Shown: positions 1-9,264, counted from the first letter of the stretch. The stretch is DNA of 64,000 nt from Bythopirellula goksoeyrii (GCF_008065115.1 NZ_CP042913.1:4505278-4569277), one strand, 5' to 3'. The notes: generated by a model from the sequence alone, not told the origin. Numbers and translations are program-made.

Positions 1-2024
1 ATTGAATTTGAGAAATCGAACAGATCAAAAGAGTTACCCGCTTCGGGAGTAAAACTCAAGAGGTCGATATCCAGAGTTCCTCCCGCCATCAGCGTCCCGC
101 CGATGATGAGTTTGTCAAAGCTGGAAGTCGACGCGATTTCCATCTTGAGCGTGCCGCCAGCGTTTTGAACGAAATTGCCTGAGAGATCCATTGTGCCTGG
201 CGAAGCACCGGGCGAGACAAGACCTTCATTGAGGACATTGCCGATGATCTCTCCGCTGCCGCTAAGCTCACCCATCGCTCCAACCGAGACCATCGGAGCA
301 AACAAAGTCCCCGAAGCACCCATCACTAGGGTACCCTCACCCATGGCGGAGCCGACCTCGACCCTCTCGGCTGCGTTGAGCCATCCACTGTTAATGCTCA
401 AGGTTGCGTTATTGCCCGCATTGGGAGCCACCAGCAGCATTCCGGCGTGTTGGCCGACGGCATCCACCACGACCGAGCCCGTCTCGATTACGGCCAAGTC
501 GTACTTAGAAGGCTGCCAATTGGAACCGGCAGTAATGCCGCCGTCATCAGTTTTCCAGTTCATGATATGGGCGTAGCGATTATTGAACCCGCCGTTAAAC
601 ACGATCGGTGCGGGAGCAGGAAACTCTCCCTTCTCGTTAATGAACTCGATGAGGTTAATGTATCCATCGTTGTCGAAGTCGGCGTTCCATACCAGATTTC
701 CACCGTGCAGAGTCTCCCATGCATCAGCCATGCCATCGTTGTCGGCGTCGTAACCAACGGGGTGCGAAGTCATCGGGGCCGCGAGCAGTCCATTGAGTTC
801 ACTTGCATTAGGGGCCGCAGCCCCCAGAGGAACTCCCGTGAAATTGGTCACATTTCCAATCACACGACTATCAATCGCATCACGAGCCCACCACCAATTC
901 CCCACGTAGTCGACGATTTGATGATAAGCATCTGTAGCCGTTTGAGTTGCAACGGGCGGTGTTGCAAAAGGGGACCCCATAAACTCAAGTGTCTGGTCGG
1001 TCTGATTATTAATCACAAACATCGCCATGCCCGTGTTGGACCCATCAAGCACTGCGTCCTTATCGGGATCGATAAAATTGCCCGATTGATAGACTCGCGT
1101 ATCGACATTCTTATCGACGCTGAAAGCAACATTCGGATTACCTTGCGTGCCAGGTCCTGCCACGATGTAGTTGCCGACATAGTTGATATCAGATTTCTCT
1201 TGATCTGATTCGCTGCTGCCACCGGTATAGCTGGCTCGATCGCGAAAGTTGTAGACGACATTATTGCGGAAGTCCGCCGTCAAGGTCTCCCCGTTATAAG
1301 TTCCGAACCGCGCCTGCCGACTGGCGTTGTGGGCATACAGATTATGATGAAAAGTAACTTGTGAGCTGATCCGAGGACGTATCAGCGAACCATAAGCATG
1401 ATTACTCACCAACGCATCATGAATCGTTGAATACTGGACGGTAACATTGGTATTGTTGTTCGCCACTGAAAGAATCTCATCTTCCGACCAAGATGCGGAC
1501 ACGTGATCAAGAATCATGTTGGTTCCCAATCCACTTCCTGCAAATGTGATGGAATCTGAATTATCACCTGTTCCCTTGCGAAATGACATGTAACGCAATA
1601 TAACATTGCGGTTTTCCTTACCTCCGCTATGTGTCAATTGCACCATATCCCCATAGACAGTTACGGGCCCAGGCGCAGTTTGGCCGGCGATGTAATAGTT
1701 GGAAAGATTTTTGATATCGAGGTTATCTGAGGTTAGGTTAATCGTGCCTGCGACATCGAAAATGATAATCTTGTTCGTACTATTCTCTTGAAATGCACCG
1801 CGCAATGAACCTGCACCACTGTCATTCAAGTTGGTCACACGATACACAGTGGCATTAGAAAACCAGCCAGCCGCTGGTGCGGTGCCTGAAAAAGAACCAC
1901 CGTAACCTTCAGCACCAGGAAAAAAAGGCAGTTGGGCCCAGCTGACTGACACCGAACTAACTAGCAAGAAAGTAACGCCCAGCGAACAACGCCCATAAGA
2001 ACTTGCACTTGAAAAACTAAGCAT
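1..2024 (-). CDS. Secreted PL1 pectate lyase, C-terminus cut by window edge
   Basis: Polysaccharide lyase family 1 enzyme that should cut polygalacturonate by beta-elimination outside the cytoplasm. My translation of the reverse strand from the ATG at 2024 stays open to base 1, so about 674 residues are visible and the end is missing. It has a signal peptide ending near SVSWAQ, then FPGAEGYGG and the family motifs VTNLNDSGAGSLR, IAGQTAPG, LDHVSASWSEDE and HHNLYAHNASRQ. After the helix come calcium-loop-like motifs (DADNDGMADAWE and DFDNDGYINLIEF), then a low-complexity repeat region (GNFVQNAGGTLKMEI, DIDLLSFTPEAGNSFDLF) like those before PEP-CTERM tails. It is the last visible gene of the leftward pectate cassette, 74 bp after the PL9 gene. 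No frameshift was seen. The C-terminal anchor, if any, lies outside the window. Confidence 0.9.
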   Translation of the reverse strand, partial: MLSFSSASSYGRCSLGVTFLLVSSVSVSWAQLPFFPGAEGYGGSFSGTAPAAGWFSNATVYRVTNLNDSGAGSLRGAFQENSTNKIIIFDVAGTINLTSDNLDIKNLSNYYIAGQTAPGPVTVYGDMVQLTHSGGKENRNVILRYMSFRKGTGDNSDSITFAGSGLGTNMILDHVSASWSEDEILSVANNNTNVTVQYSTIHDALVSNHAYGSLIRPRISSQVTFHHNLYAHNASRQARFGTYNGETLTADFRNNVVYNFRDRASYTGGSSESDQEKSDINYVGNYIVAGPGTQGNPNVAFSVDKNVDTRVYQSGNFIDPDKDAVLDGSNTGMAMFVINNQTDQTLEFMGSPFATPPVATQTATDAYHQIVDYVGNWWWARDAIDSRVIGNVTNFTGVPLGAAAPNASELNGLLAAPMTSHPVGYDADNDGMADAWETLHGGNLVWNADFDNDGYINLIEFINEKGEFPAPAPIVFNGGFNNRYAHIMNWKTDDGGITAGSNWQPSKYDLAVIETGSVVVDAVGQHAGMLLVAPNAGNNATLSINSGWLNAAERVEVGSAMGEGTLVMGASGTLFAPMVSVGAMGELSGSGEIIGNVLNEGLVSPGASPGTMDLSGNFVQNAGGTLKMEIASTSSFDKLIIGGTLMAGGTLDIDLLSFTPEAGNSFDLFDFSNS

Positions 2025-2098
2025 CTACGTATTCCCCTCAGAATTGTAGCAGTGTAGTTGTGACGAACGACCCGTCCTGGCTCTCCGTCGAGATATTT

Positions 2099-3652
2099 CT
2101 AAAAACCAGCAGGACGTTGAATGCATAGTGCAAACGTCGCCACAATAACGAATAAAAGTGTGGTAGGTTCCGGTACTGCGACCGCATTTGAAACAAGAGG
2201 CAAGGCGGGAGCGTATTCGCGTTGCCACACCAGAAAATCAATCCCGTCGACGTCGCCATCTTCATCCGCATCGCCATCACCATGAGCCGCACCACTTGGA
2301 GTGCCATAGCCTGCTTGCCAACTGATAAGATCCGTCGAGTCGACGAAACCGTCTTCGTTAAAATCACCTGCTGCAAACACAATTGGCGACGTTTCAAACG
2401 CCCCCAAATCAGGTGCAGAATCATTGAAAGGAAGACCAACATCGGTTCCTGCGTCGATCAGGTTGCTGTCAGAGGCTAATCTAAGAAAATCGCTTGTCGG
2501 CAAGCTCCCATCAGGATTCCGAGGACCTCGGGCGATCGCGTCGTCTAGCGAAAGAAAATCAGCACTATTCACAGGGATACCATTCCAAGTGTTGAACGAG
2601 TGGATTACTCCCGAAAGAAACACATCGCTACTATTGCCATCATAGGAGATGTTATTCTTCAGAATGTGCAGATTATCCGTCTCGGAGGCCGTCTCATCAA
2701 AATACCAATTTCTCGTGTTGTTGAAGCCAACCGAATTGTTGACGATCACACCGGTGCCGTTGCCGTTAATATCGATGCCGTTCTTATTCTCCCAAGCCAG
2801 CACGCGGTTGAGCACATGCGCGCCGCCATCCTGGCCAAGCTTGAAGCCAGTCGCATCTCCTTGAAAGTTGCCTGCCGTCAGGTCATTGTCTTCGAGTGCA
2901 TCCTTGTCGAAGAACTGGGGCAGTAATTTGCCGTTGTCGAACGACCAGGAATCTTCGACCAGGGCTCCGCCATTGCTTCCCCACATGTCCCAGCCATCGT
3001 CGGAATTCCCCCAGGCCCGGCTTCCTCGCACCGAGTTGCCCGGCCCAAGGTCTTCGAATTTGATAGCAAACCCGTCGGCATTCTCGCCGTTGGACGAAGG
3101 GTCATAGTTTTCGTAGGAGTCGGTATTGATAATCTGGTTGTACGCAGCGAACCCACTCAATTGAACTCCCGAGTCGCCGTTCCAGCGCGTGACAACTTGC
3201 TCGATGATGCCGTTGTTCGCCCCGCTCCAGATGCCATTGTCTCTGGCGTTTTGGATTGTAAGTCCCTTGATATGCAGCCAATCAGCGCCGTCATCAATTT
3301 GGATGCCTCTTCCACTCGATTGCCCCCATGAGCCGTTTGACATCGAGTCGAAGTCCAAAACAGGCGATTCACCAGGATAGGACCAGATGTTGATGGGATT
3401 GTTACTAGTGCCGCCTTCGTCGCTACGAATCTGGATTCGGCTATTGAGACTGTAAGTACCGCCGCGCACGAACAGAGTGTCACCAGGGTTGATGCGATCG
3501 ATTGCGTAGTCAAAGGTCCCCCAAGGACTGCCCTGGGAACCATTGTTACCATTGCTCCCCCCTGGGGAGATGTAGAATTCTGCCGCATCTGTCGAAGCAA
3601 TACCCACTGCGCAGCACAATACGACCACGAACTTAAAAAACAACTGCCTCAT
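2099..3652 (-). CDS. Secreted PL9 pectate lyase with dockerin and PEP-CTERM anchor
   Basis: Right-handed beta-helix lyase of family PL9, expected to degrade pectate with calcium. Numbering from the chosen ATG, the signal peptide covers 1-24 and a DUF1565-like start (FYISPGGSNGNNGS) follows. The PL9 calcium site is recognisable: D193 in NADGFAIKF and D218, D219 and D222 in NSDDGWDMWG. The catalytic lysine is K271 in GFKLGQDGG. A two-part dockerin-like region lies near 427-478 (DFNEDGFVDSTDL and DADEDGDVDGIDFLVWQ), and the tail is VPEP plus a hydrophobic segment and a basic end. A start 66 bases further upstream is open but would run into the PL1 gene. The start at 3652 follows a good AGAGGGA ribosome site. 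It sits 37 bp downstream of a PL1 lyase and is probably co-transcribed with it. Confidence 0.9.
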   Translation of the reverse strand: MRQLFFKFVVVLCCAVGIASTDAAEFYISPGGSNGNNGSQGSPWGTFDYAIDRINPGDTLFVRGGTYSLNSRIQIRSDEGGTSNNPINIWSYPGESPVLDFDSMSNGSWGQSSGRGIQIDDGADWLHIKGLTIQNARDNGIWSGANNGIIEQVVTRWNGDSGVQLSGFAAYNQIINTDSYENYDPSSNGENADGFAIKFEDLGPGNSVRGSRAWGNSDDGWDMWGSNGGALVEDSWSFDNGKLLPQFFDKDALEDNDLTAGNFQGDATGFKLGQDGGAHVLNRVLAWENKNGIDINGNGTGVIVNNSVGFNNTRNWYFDETASETDNLHILKNNISYDGNSSDVFLSGVIHSFNTWNGIPVNSADFLSLDDAIARGPRNPDGSLPTSDFLRLASDSNLIDAGTDVGLPFNDSAPDLGAFETSPIVFAAGDFNEDGFVDSTDLISWQAGYGTPSGAAHGDGDADEDGDVDGIDFLVWQREYAPALPLVSNAVAVPEPTTLLFVIVATFALCIQRPAGF

Positions 3653-3689
3653 AGTCCCTCTGCTCCGTTTTACTTGGCTATCCAGCTTT

Positions 3690-5267
3690 TCAGTTCCTGC
3701 TGGTCGCCACTCTGGCAAGATACACTTCCAAATTGGTGTACCCTACATCGCTCAATTTTTTTCCATTACCATCCGCGGGGTCGTTGGGATTGAGCTTATT
3801 CTCCAACTCAAAAGTGTTGGGCATCCCATCTCCATCGGTATCAAAATCCTTCGCTCTCTCCTCAGGCACTATATCATCGATCCCGGGTAGGTTACCCGAC
3901 TTGTCGCGAAGCTCCTCTTGAGAATCAATCAACCTTCCACTACGCGATATAACTGTTTCGAGAAGAGCCCGGTCTGCTGTATCACGATTCAATGAACACC
4001 CAACCGAATCCAAAGCATTCTCATAGGCGGCTTCTGCAGGATATAAGTTCTTTCCAAGGTCTTTCAGAAACGGAAATGGAGAATCGTCATTGCTGCTCAG
4101 CAACTGATCTTCCGGCCCAAGTTTGCGGAAAGTTCTAGCGATTTGCTTCTCAGTCGCTATCTGAGTGCCGTTGTGCTCAGAGTCCTGATCATGATCGATC
4201 CAGTTTTCTCTTTGATAAACGAGTGTTTGTGCCGGATCATCTTCGTTGAAGACTCGATCTGCATCTTTCGCGGGACCGTTGATGTAATAGTTTCCGATCA
4301 GGTTGACTCGAATCTCTCCTTTTCCACTACGGTGAGTTGGCTGATCAAGCCAATCGTAGATCACATTGTTCACCAGATTAACGTCGGTCCGGCGACGATC
4401 CGCTTCGCTTTGTCCCGGATCGAGTCGCTGTTGGCCACCAATCGAAGGATTACGAGCACGATGGTGTGCCCACAGATTCTGATAGAAAGTAAATCCCCCC
4501 ACTCCAGCGGCTTGGTCTTCAGGCGTTAATTCGCCGCGTATCAGGGTCCCATATCCGTGCCGACCTTTGGGGTGAAACGAATCGTTGAGACTCAAGGCAA
4601 TAATGCAATTTTGTACGGTGACGTCACGGCACTTTGTCACCGAGAGAGTTTCGTCGATTCCCCAACTAGCCGAAATGTGATCTAGGATCACGCGCTCGCA
4701 GTCTCCTCCCACATTGATGGCGTTTGCACTGCTAGAGTCGAGATCGCCATTGCCCTTGTAGGGATGGAGTTTCTTGCTATCCCCTACCCTTGCATGAAAA
4801 TCGCCCAGCCGCACTCGCAGATAGCGAATGACGACATCCTTCCCTCGGGAAATCTCTAACGGATATCCCCACAGCGTAACCCCATCCCCCGGCGCAGTTT
4901 GTCCAGCAATTGTGAGATCGCTCTTGAGTATCTGCAGCGGTGCCTTTAACAGTATTGGCCCTCCCACGTCAAACACGATCGTGCGAGGCGCTTCGGCGGA
5001 CCGAATCGCGTGGCGAAGACTTCCTGGGATCTTTTTATCCTCATGAGGCTTATAATCTTCGAGATTGGTGACGTGGTAAACATCACCGCCCCGTCCACCT
5101 GTCGAAGCCGCTCCTTGCCCCACAGCTCCAGGAAAGGCTGTAAGCCCGGCAGCACTAACCTGGTCGATGAAAGTGACCATCACAACGCACAACATCACCC
5201 CGAGCCGCCAAGGGCTGCCCCAGGGTACTCGGCGACTCGGACAATCTCTGTTTCGAATGGATGCCAT
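3690..5267 (-). CDS. Secreted PL1 pectate lyase
   Basis: A second PL1-family pectate lyase of 525 residues. It has an Arg-rich n-region and a hydrophobic signal segment at about 22-40, then FPGAVGQGAASTGGRGG, GSLRHAIRS, IAGQTAPGDGVTLWG, the calcium/catalytic region DHISASWGIDETLSV (about 196-210) and the conserved arginine segment HHRARNPSIGG (about 268-278). The C-terminus carries a thrombospondin type 3-like calcium loop (DTDGDGMPNTFELENKLNPN) and no PEP-CTERM or dockerin, so this enzyme may be released or periplasmic, unlike its neighbours. No clear Shine-Dalgarno precedes the first ATG; an internal ATG at residue 25 is possible but would leave a short signal peptide. A hairpin terminator lies between this gene and the PEP-CTERM gene upstream, so it may have its own promoter. 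Confidence 0.9.
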   Translation of the reverse strand: MASIRNRDCPSRRVPWGSPWRLGVMLCVVMVTFIDQVSAAGLTAFPGAVGQGAASTGGRGGDVYHVTNLEDYKPHEDKKIPGSLRHAIRSAEAPRTIVFDVGGPILLKAPLQILKSDLTIAGQTAPGDGVTLWGYPLEISRGKDVVIRYLRVRLGDFHARVGDSKKLHPYKGNGDLDSSSANAINVGGDCERVILDHISASWGIDETLSVTKCRDVTVQNCIIALSLNDSFHPKGRHGYGTLIRGELTPEDQAAGVGGFTFYQNLWAHHRARNPSIGGQQRLDPGQSEADRRRTDVNLVNNVIYDWLDQPTHRSGKGEIRVNLIGNYYINGPAKDADRVFNEDDPAQTLVYQRENWIDHDQDSEHNGTQIATEKQIARTFRKLGPEDQLLSSNDDSPFPFLKDLGKNLYPAEAAYENALDSVGCSLNRDTADRALLETVISRSGRLIDSQEELRDKSGNLPGIDDIVPEERAKDFDTDGDGMPNTFELENKLNPNDPADGNGKKLSDVGYTNLEVYLARVATSRN

Positions 5268-5304
5268 TACGGTTTGTGGTGAGAAAGGTATGTGCTAAAT
5301 AAAA

Positions 5305-5332
5305 GGCGGTGCCCCTGTGCAGGAGCACCGCC
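5305..5332 (-). terminator. Hairpin terminator, possibly bidirectional
   Basis: An 11-bp stem (GGCGGTGCCCC with GGAGCACCGCC, one wobble pair) closes a 6-base loop. On the minus strand it is followed by TTTTATTT, on the plus strand by AGTTTTTC. It starts about 30 bases after the stop codon of the PEP-CTERM gene and lies upstream of the PL1 gene. Confidence 0.75.
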
Positions 5333-5363
5333 AGTTTTTCCTAAATTAAACAGAGCTAAAAAC

Positions 5364-6317
5364 TCAGCGCTGGCGACGGCAAATCAATGCCAGACCACTC
5401 AAGCCTACGAGGACTAGCGAGGCAGGTTCAGGAATAGCCGTGAACTCGACCTGAAACAGGCTGGTATCGAAAACTTGCGCAGTCGTAACTGCATTCGAAG
5501 GACGAAGGCTAAAAGTGTCGAACAGGAAACTTCCATTGTTTGGAGCGAGCCCTGAAGAGCTGACTGAGACGCTACCAGTTCCGTTAAGTCCTGCACCTGT
5601 CATAGTAGATGTCACATCTAGCAGATTGCCAGCAGCACGTGTGATGGTCATTTCTAATGTGTACGTTGCTCCGTCAGTATACCCAGCATTACCAGTTGAA
5701 ATTCCGGGGGCATCAGCAACCGTCGCCCAATCGCCAGAAGAGCTTAAGATATTCCCGCTTGCTCCTGATCTTTCCATGAGACGAAAGGCAGAGTCACGTC
5801 CAAGAGTTTGCCCCATGTTGATGAACATTCCATAACCATTGTAGGCGTCAGAGCCCGGAGCCCCACTTGCAACAAGCCGACTTGCGGCTGGACTATCAAC
5901 TAAAGCGATTCTCAAGTTTTGACTAGTATTTGAGGCGTTGATAGCGTCCATTGAGAATGCCCATGTCACTTTGACGGAGTCGCCAGTGTTAGCTAGGTTG
6001 ACTTCATTGCCTTCTGGCGTGAAGTAAGTCGTCCAACTCGAAGAACTTGTACTAACAGTTCCTCGAAGGGGCCCTCCAGCGCCAACAGGGTCTAGTGTTC
6101 CGCCACCACCTTCGTACCAAACTGACTCGACATCGCCATCAACATCGCTGTCGACACCATTTTCGGAATACGCCGGAGCCGCTGGATCTGTGTCGGTACC
6201 GTCTCGCCAGGTATCACTGACGACGATCGCAGCATTGGCCATAGTAGCCAAGCTGCAGCACGCCAAGGCGCCTGCGAAGAGTCGCGTAGCAAGAGTCGAA
6301 CAATACTCAAATTTCAT
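5364..6317 (-). CDS. PEP-CTERM sorted surface protein (DGD-family beta-sandwich)
   Basis: Secreted protein of 317 residues with a signal peptide (MKFEYC to MANA), an uncharacterised body rich in Ser, Thr, Gly and Asn, and the exosortase tail IPEP plus hydrophobic segment plus RRQR. The body matches three other proteins of this window (starting at 29635, 33423 and 34641): an Asp-rich N-terminal strand after the signal (VSDTWRDGTD) and a central block TGDSVKVTWAF followed by LRIALVDS. The fold may be a lectin-like or carbohydrate-binding beta-sandwich, but that is inference. The start at 6317 was chosen because GGAGGAAG lies just upstream; an ATG 21 bases earlier is less likely. It is the first structural gene downstream of the FecR-type regulator. 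Confidence 0.85.
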   Translation of the reverse strand: MKFEYCSTLATRLFAGALACCSLATMANAAIVVSDTWRDGTDTDPAAPAYSENGVDSDVDGDVESVWYEGGGGTLDPVGAGGPLRGTVSTSSSSWTTYFTPEGNEVNLANTGDSVKVTWAFSMDAINASNTSQNLRIALVDSPAASRLVASGAPGSDAYNGYGMFINMGQTLGRDSAFRLMERSGASGNILSSSGDWATVADAPGISTGNAGYTDGATYTLEMTITRAAGNLLDVTSTMTGAGLNGTGSVSVSSSGLAPNNGSFLFDTFSLRPSNAVTTAQVFDTSLFQVEFTAIPEPASLVLVGLSGLALICRRQR

Positions 6318-6516
6318 TAGTACTTCCTCCAATATCAAAAGTAGTCAAAACAATAGATGAGTTACCAAAAATGGAGCCACACCCAGAAAAAGCAAAAAGA
6401 CTCTAAGAGCCCTATTTTCACTCTAGCTAGCCACTACAGAGCCAGCTAGTTACAAATCTTGCAAAAAACGGTAAGAAATCACTACTTTCCTTGGGACTTG
6501 ATAAGTCTTCTCTCCT

Positions 6517-8001
6517 CTATTTCGATGCATTGTAACCCTGACCACGCAACGGCGCAACAGCAATGCTGTACATGCTTTGAGAGACCTCGCGAGGTATCTC
6601 GTCAATGTGGTCTTGCTGCACCGATCCGAGCAAAACTGTCGAGGCCTGCATGACATCTTGTTTCCAAATCGAAAACACAAAATCAACACTCTTTCCCGAA
6701 CCGATTGCCGTCTTTCGCGACTTGTCCGGCACGCGATCGTTGTAACCTTCATCCAAACCAATGTCCCAACCAGTGTCAGAGAAATCCTTCGTAAGCCACT
6801 CAGGGGATTCGATCCGGTCATCCCACAGCACATACATGGATACAGGCTGAGTCACCTCAATAGCAATCTGAAGATCACCAAGTACTTTGTCGTCATTAAA
6901 TGTCATCACATAGTCTGCGCCACGTAGAAACGCGGGGATACCACGATGATCGATGCCGTTCCATTGATGTAAACGGTCCACATAGCTCAAGCAATCCTCT
7001 GCAAAGCCTTTTCCCATCACACGATAGTATTTCGAGGTATCCATCGAGGAAACGTTGTCGGTCACAGACGCAATCAAGCGTGAGGGTCGCACCGCTTCGC
7101 GCCCTAGTCGCAATGGAGGGAGAAAATCACGAGCTCCCACCGAAGTGATACGATTGAGACCACCCTGGCTATCGACTCGCAACCCCTCTCCCGACTGAAG
7201 CCTCCGATAAGTGGGCCTCTCCTCAAGATCGGCTTTGCTATTATCTCGGGCCGCCAAATCAACCATCCCTTCGTAGACGACCACGTCGGTCTGCTTATCA
7301 GGTGAAACCGAAATGCTAAATGCAGTCCCCTGGTCAACAACATGGGCATGAGGCGTTTCGATTTCAAATCCAATACCTTCTTCCCCAATGCGAGCTGCGA
7401 GTTTTCCCGAACGGGCAATCGCTTTTTCCGAAGAAACCAACTCAAACTCTGCAGGGCCTTGAATGACAACCTGAATCGAGTCCTCGACGACCAACTCCAA
7501 CATCCCCGAATCAAACTTCAGAGTATCCCCAGAGTTTACCGCCGACCATTCGTCATACTCTACCGAGCCAGCATGCCACTGAACTTCTTCCAGATGGACA
7601 ATTCGTGCCAGAGGTCTTGCTGGATGCTGAGCGACATTTCGAGACTCTTTCTCACTGAATGTTGCTACAGCCCAAGTAGCGATCAACACCAAGGCCGCTA
7701 GTGCTAACAAGAACTGCCAGGAACCTTTACGCACGGGGCGTAGGTCCTTTCCCAATGCAACAGGCGAGACCGCCCCCGAAACATCCTCAGCATTTTCCCC
7801 ACTGGGGAACAACATTGCGTTCTTATTGGCCACTTCAGAAAGGGTGACCGTATCCGAAACGACACCTGAATAAATTAGGCGAGCTTGTTCGGAATCACTC
7901 AATAAATATTCAAGCCGCGCACGATCTTCCTCGCTGGCAACACCCTGTTGGCATCGCAAGCTGAGGGATAATACTTCAACTGATAATTCATTTTCAGTCA
8001 T
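6517..8001 (-). CDS. FecR-family transmembrane anti-sigma regulator
   Basis: Membrane protein of 494 residues, likely the anti-sigma partner of the ECF sigma factor two genes upstream. The N-terminus (1-90) is cytosolic and resembles planctomycete FecR proteins (LRCQQGVASEEDRARLEYLL). One transmembrane helix lies at 95-115. A FecR domain follows at about 150-280 (SGDTLKFDSGMLELVV, QGPAEFELVS, TPHAHVVDQGTAFSISV, VYEGMVDLAA). The C-terminal region (YYRVMGKGFAEDCLSYVDR, NGIDHRGIPAFLRGADYV) is typical of planctomycete FecR proteins; its ligand is unknown. A weak hairpin (CTAGCTAGC with GCCAGCTAG, 6423-6449) follows the stop codon but has no T-run. The position next to pectate lyases suggests it senses a cell-surface product of pectin breakdown. 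Confidence 0.85.
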   Translation of the reverse strand: MTENELSVEVLSLSLRCQQGVASEEDRARLEYLLSDSEQARLIYSGVVSDTVTLSEVANKNAMLFPSGENAEDVSGAVSPVALGKDLRPVRKGSWQFLLALAALVLIATWAVATFSEKESRNVAQHPARPLARIVHLEEVQWHAGSVEYDEWSAVNSGDTLKFDSGMLELVVEDSIQVVIQGPAEFELVSSEKAIARSGKLAARIGEEGIGFEIETPHAHVVDQGTAFSISVSPDKQTDVVVYEGMVDLAARDNSKADLEERPTYRRLQSGEGLRVDSQGGLNRITSVGARDFLPPLRLGREAVRPSRLIASVTDNVSSMDTSKYYRVMGKGFAEDCLSYVDRLHQWNGIDHRGIPAFLRGADYVMTFNDDKVLGDLQIAIEVTQPVSMYVLWDDRIESPEWLTKDFSDTGWDIGLDEGYNDRVPDKSRKTAIGSGKSVDFVFSIWKQDVMQASTVLLGSVQQDHIDEIPREVSQSMYSIAVAPLRGQGYNASK

Positions 8002-8099
8002 TGAAATCTCGACATCCTATCACATGTTCTGCCCGGCGACCTACCGATCGTCGATATCGGCCATTGTTCGTTTTCGACCGGATTCCCCATCTAATCAAT

Positions 8100-8771
8100 T
8101 CAGCACGCTTCAGCAAGTGGACCATACCCTGCTGAAAACTCACCATCCCCCTGGCTGCGACATACACTGGGGCTATACCCAAAATACTGCCGAAAGGTCA
8201 TCGTAAACTGTCTCGCGGAAGAGAAACCCGTATTCATAGCAATTTGATGAACTTTGCTCTGAGGCTCTCTTATCAACTGTAGGCGAGCTAATTCCAGTCG
8301 AACACAACGCAAATATTGAAACGGTGTGATTCCGAACGCCGCACGGAAAGCATATTCCAGCCACCGCCGTGACACGCACACCTCTCTTGTAATATCCTGA
8401 ACCCTAATGGATTCATCAAGATGCCGATGGATAAAAAGCAGAGCCTTATGAAGTCGATCGTCATCATATCGGACCAAAGAATGCCCATCCTCATCAGCAA
8501 CACTATGAGAACAACAGCAGGGATTAGCCTGGGCAGACTCGTACTCTCGCGAAGCCAACGAGTCGGTCGACTCTTCAGAATCGCTGGATCCATCTTCAGA
8601 GAGGAGAACTTTTTCAACTTGCTCCCATACAAGTGCTTCACCCGAGCGAGTTTTTAGCAAACGAACCACTTTCAAGGCATCATCCGCATCGGCTTGAGTA
8701 CAAGAATTCTCTAACATGGCATCAATTCCCTCATCAAGATGTTCAACTACTTCGGACAACTCTACGCACAC
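8100..8771 (-). CDS. AraC-type transcriptional regulator
   Basis: DNA-binding regulator of 223 residues. The C-terminal half (about 107-205) is an AraC/XylS double helix-turn-helix: IRVQDITREVCVSRRWLEYAF is the first helix pair, and IAMNTGFSSARQFTMTFRQYFGYSP is the classic second signature. The N-terminal half has no sugar-binding or cupin domain; it is acidic and Ser-rich (SEDGSSDSEESTDS) and contains three adjacent cysteines (C85-C87, NPCCCSHS). The longest frame starts at a GTG that overlaps the sigma-factor gene by 29 bases. An ATG at 8717 with GAGGG about 10 bases upstream is an alternative that removes the overlap. Insertion between an ECF sigma gene and its FecR gene suggests a joint circuit controlling the lyase cassette. 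Confidence 0.85.
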   Translation of the reverse strand: MCVELSEVVEHLDEGIDAMLENSCTQADADDALKVVRLLKTRSGEALVWEQVEKVLLSEDGSSDSEESTDSLASREYESAQANPCCCSHSVADEDGHSLVRYDDDRLHKALLFIHRHLDESIRVQDITREVCVSRRWLEYAFRAAFGITPFQYLRCVRLELARLQLIREPQSKVHQIAMNTGFSSARQFTMTFRQYFGYSPSVCRSQGDGEFSAGYGPLAEAC

Positions 8772-9264
8772 AATCCTGCAAGGATTTTCGAATCCGAAAC
8801 AAAGATTGCCGCAATGCCCCAGAGGTTACTCCCAGCTGATCCGCTACATCAACAATTTTTTCATTGTTGGCATAGCACCTGTCGACCATGCCCCGCTGTT
8901 CGTCAGTCAGCTTTTCCAGACACTTTAGCAGCGCTTCGCGGCGCTGCACGAATTGATCGACACCCTGTTCGTAGGTATCGCTCACTAGCTCCAAAACACC
9001 TTCAGCAAAATACTCGCGCTGACGAGACCGTTCCTTACGGAATGCAAGCACAAGATAATAACTCACTGCTCTAGCCCACGCACCAAAAGGCTTCGCTTCG
9101 TCGTAGGAATCAAACTGCTGCCATAACCGAATACGAACGCGCTGCATGATCTCCTGGGCATCCTCCCAGTTCATCGTCAAGGCGTAGACATAGGCAAACA
9201 ATTCCCTTTCGTGCGCACCTAGCAACTCCACAAATCTTTCCGTGTTTGCGTCGCTGTTGCTCAC
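8743..9264 (-). CDS. ECF RNA polymerase sigma factor
   Basis: Extracytoplasmic-function sigma-70 factor of 173 residues, of the kind named after Rhodopirellula and Verrucomicrobium. Region 2 is visible in HERELFAYVYALTMNWEDAQ, EIMQRVRIRLWQQFDSYD and FGAWARAVSYYLVLAFRKER (about residues 18-80). Region 4 is visible in LEKLTDEQRGMVDRCY, KIVDVADQLGVTSGALRQSL and FRIRKSLQDCV (about 115-168). It heads the leftward run of AraC regulator, FecR protein and pectate lyases, and is probably held by the FecR protein until a signal arrives. A long non-coding region upstream should hold its promoter. Confidence 0.92.
   Translation of the reverse strand: MSNSDANTERFVELLGAHERELFAYVYALTMNWEDAQEIMQRVRIRLWQQFDSYDEAKPFGAWARAVSYYLVLAFRKERSRQREYFAEGVLELVSDTYEQGVDQFVQRREALLKCLEKLTDEQRGMVDRCYANNEKIVDVADQLGVTSGALRQSLFRIRKSLQDCVRRVVRSS

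Noticed and set aside
447-1208. 253-codon plus-strand frame at the left edge
   Set aside because: It is antisense to the PL1 lyase frame, which shows clear family motifs through the same bases.
2099-3718. Upstream start for the PL9 gene
   Set aside because: It would add 22 non-signal-like residues and overlap the PL1 gene; the ATG at 3652 has a good ribosome site and begins a signal peptide.
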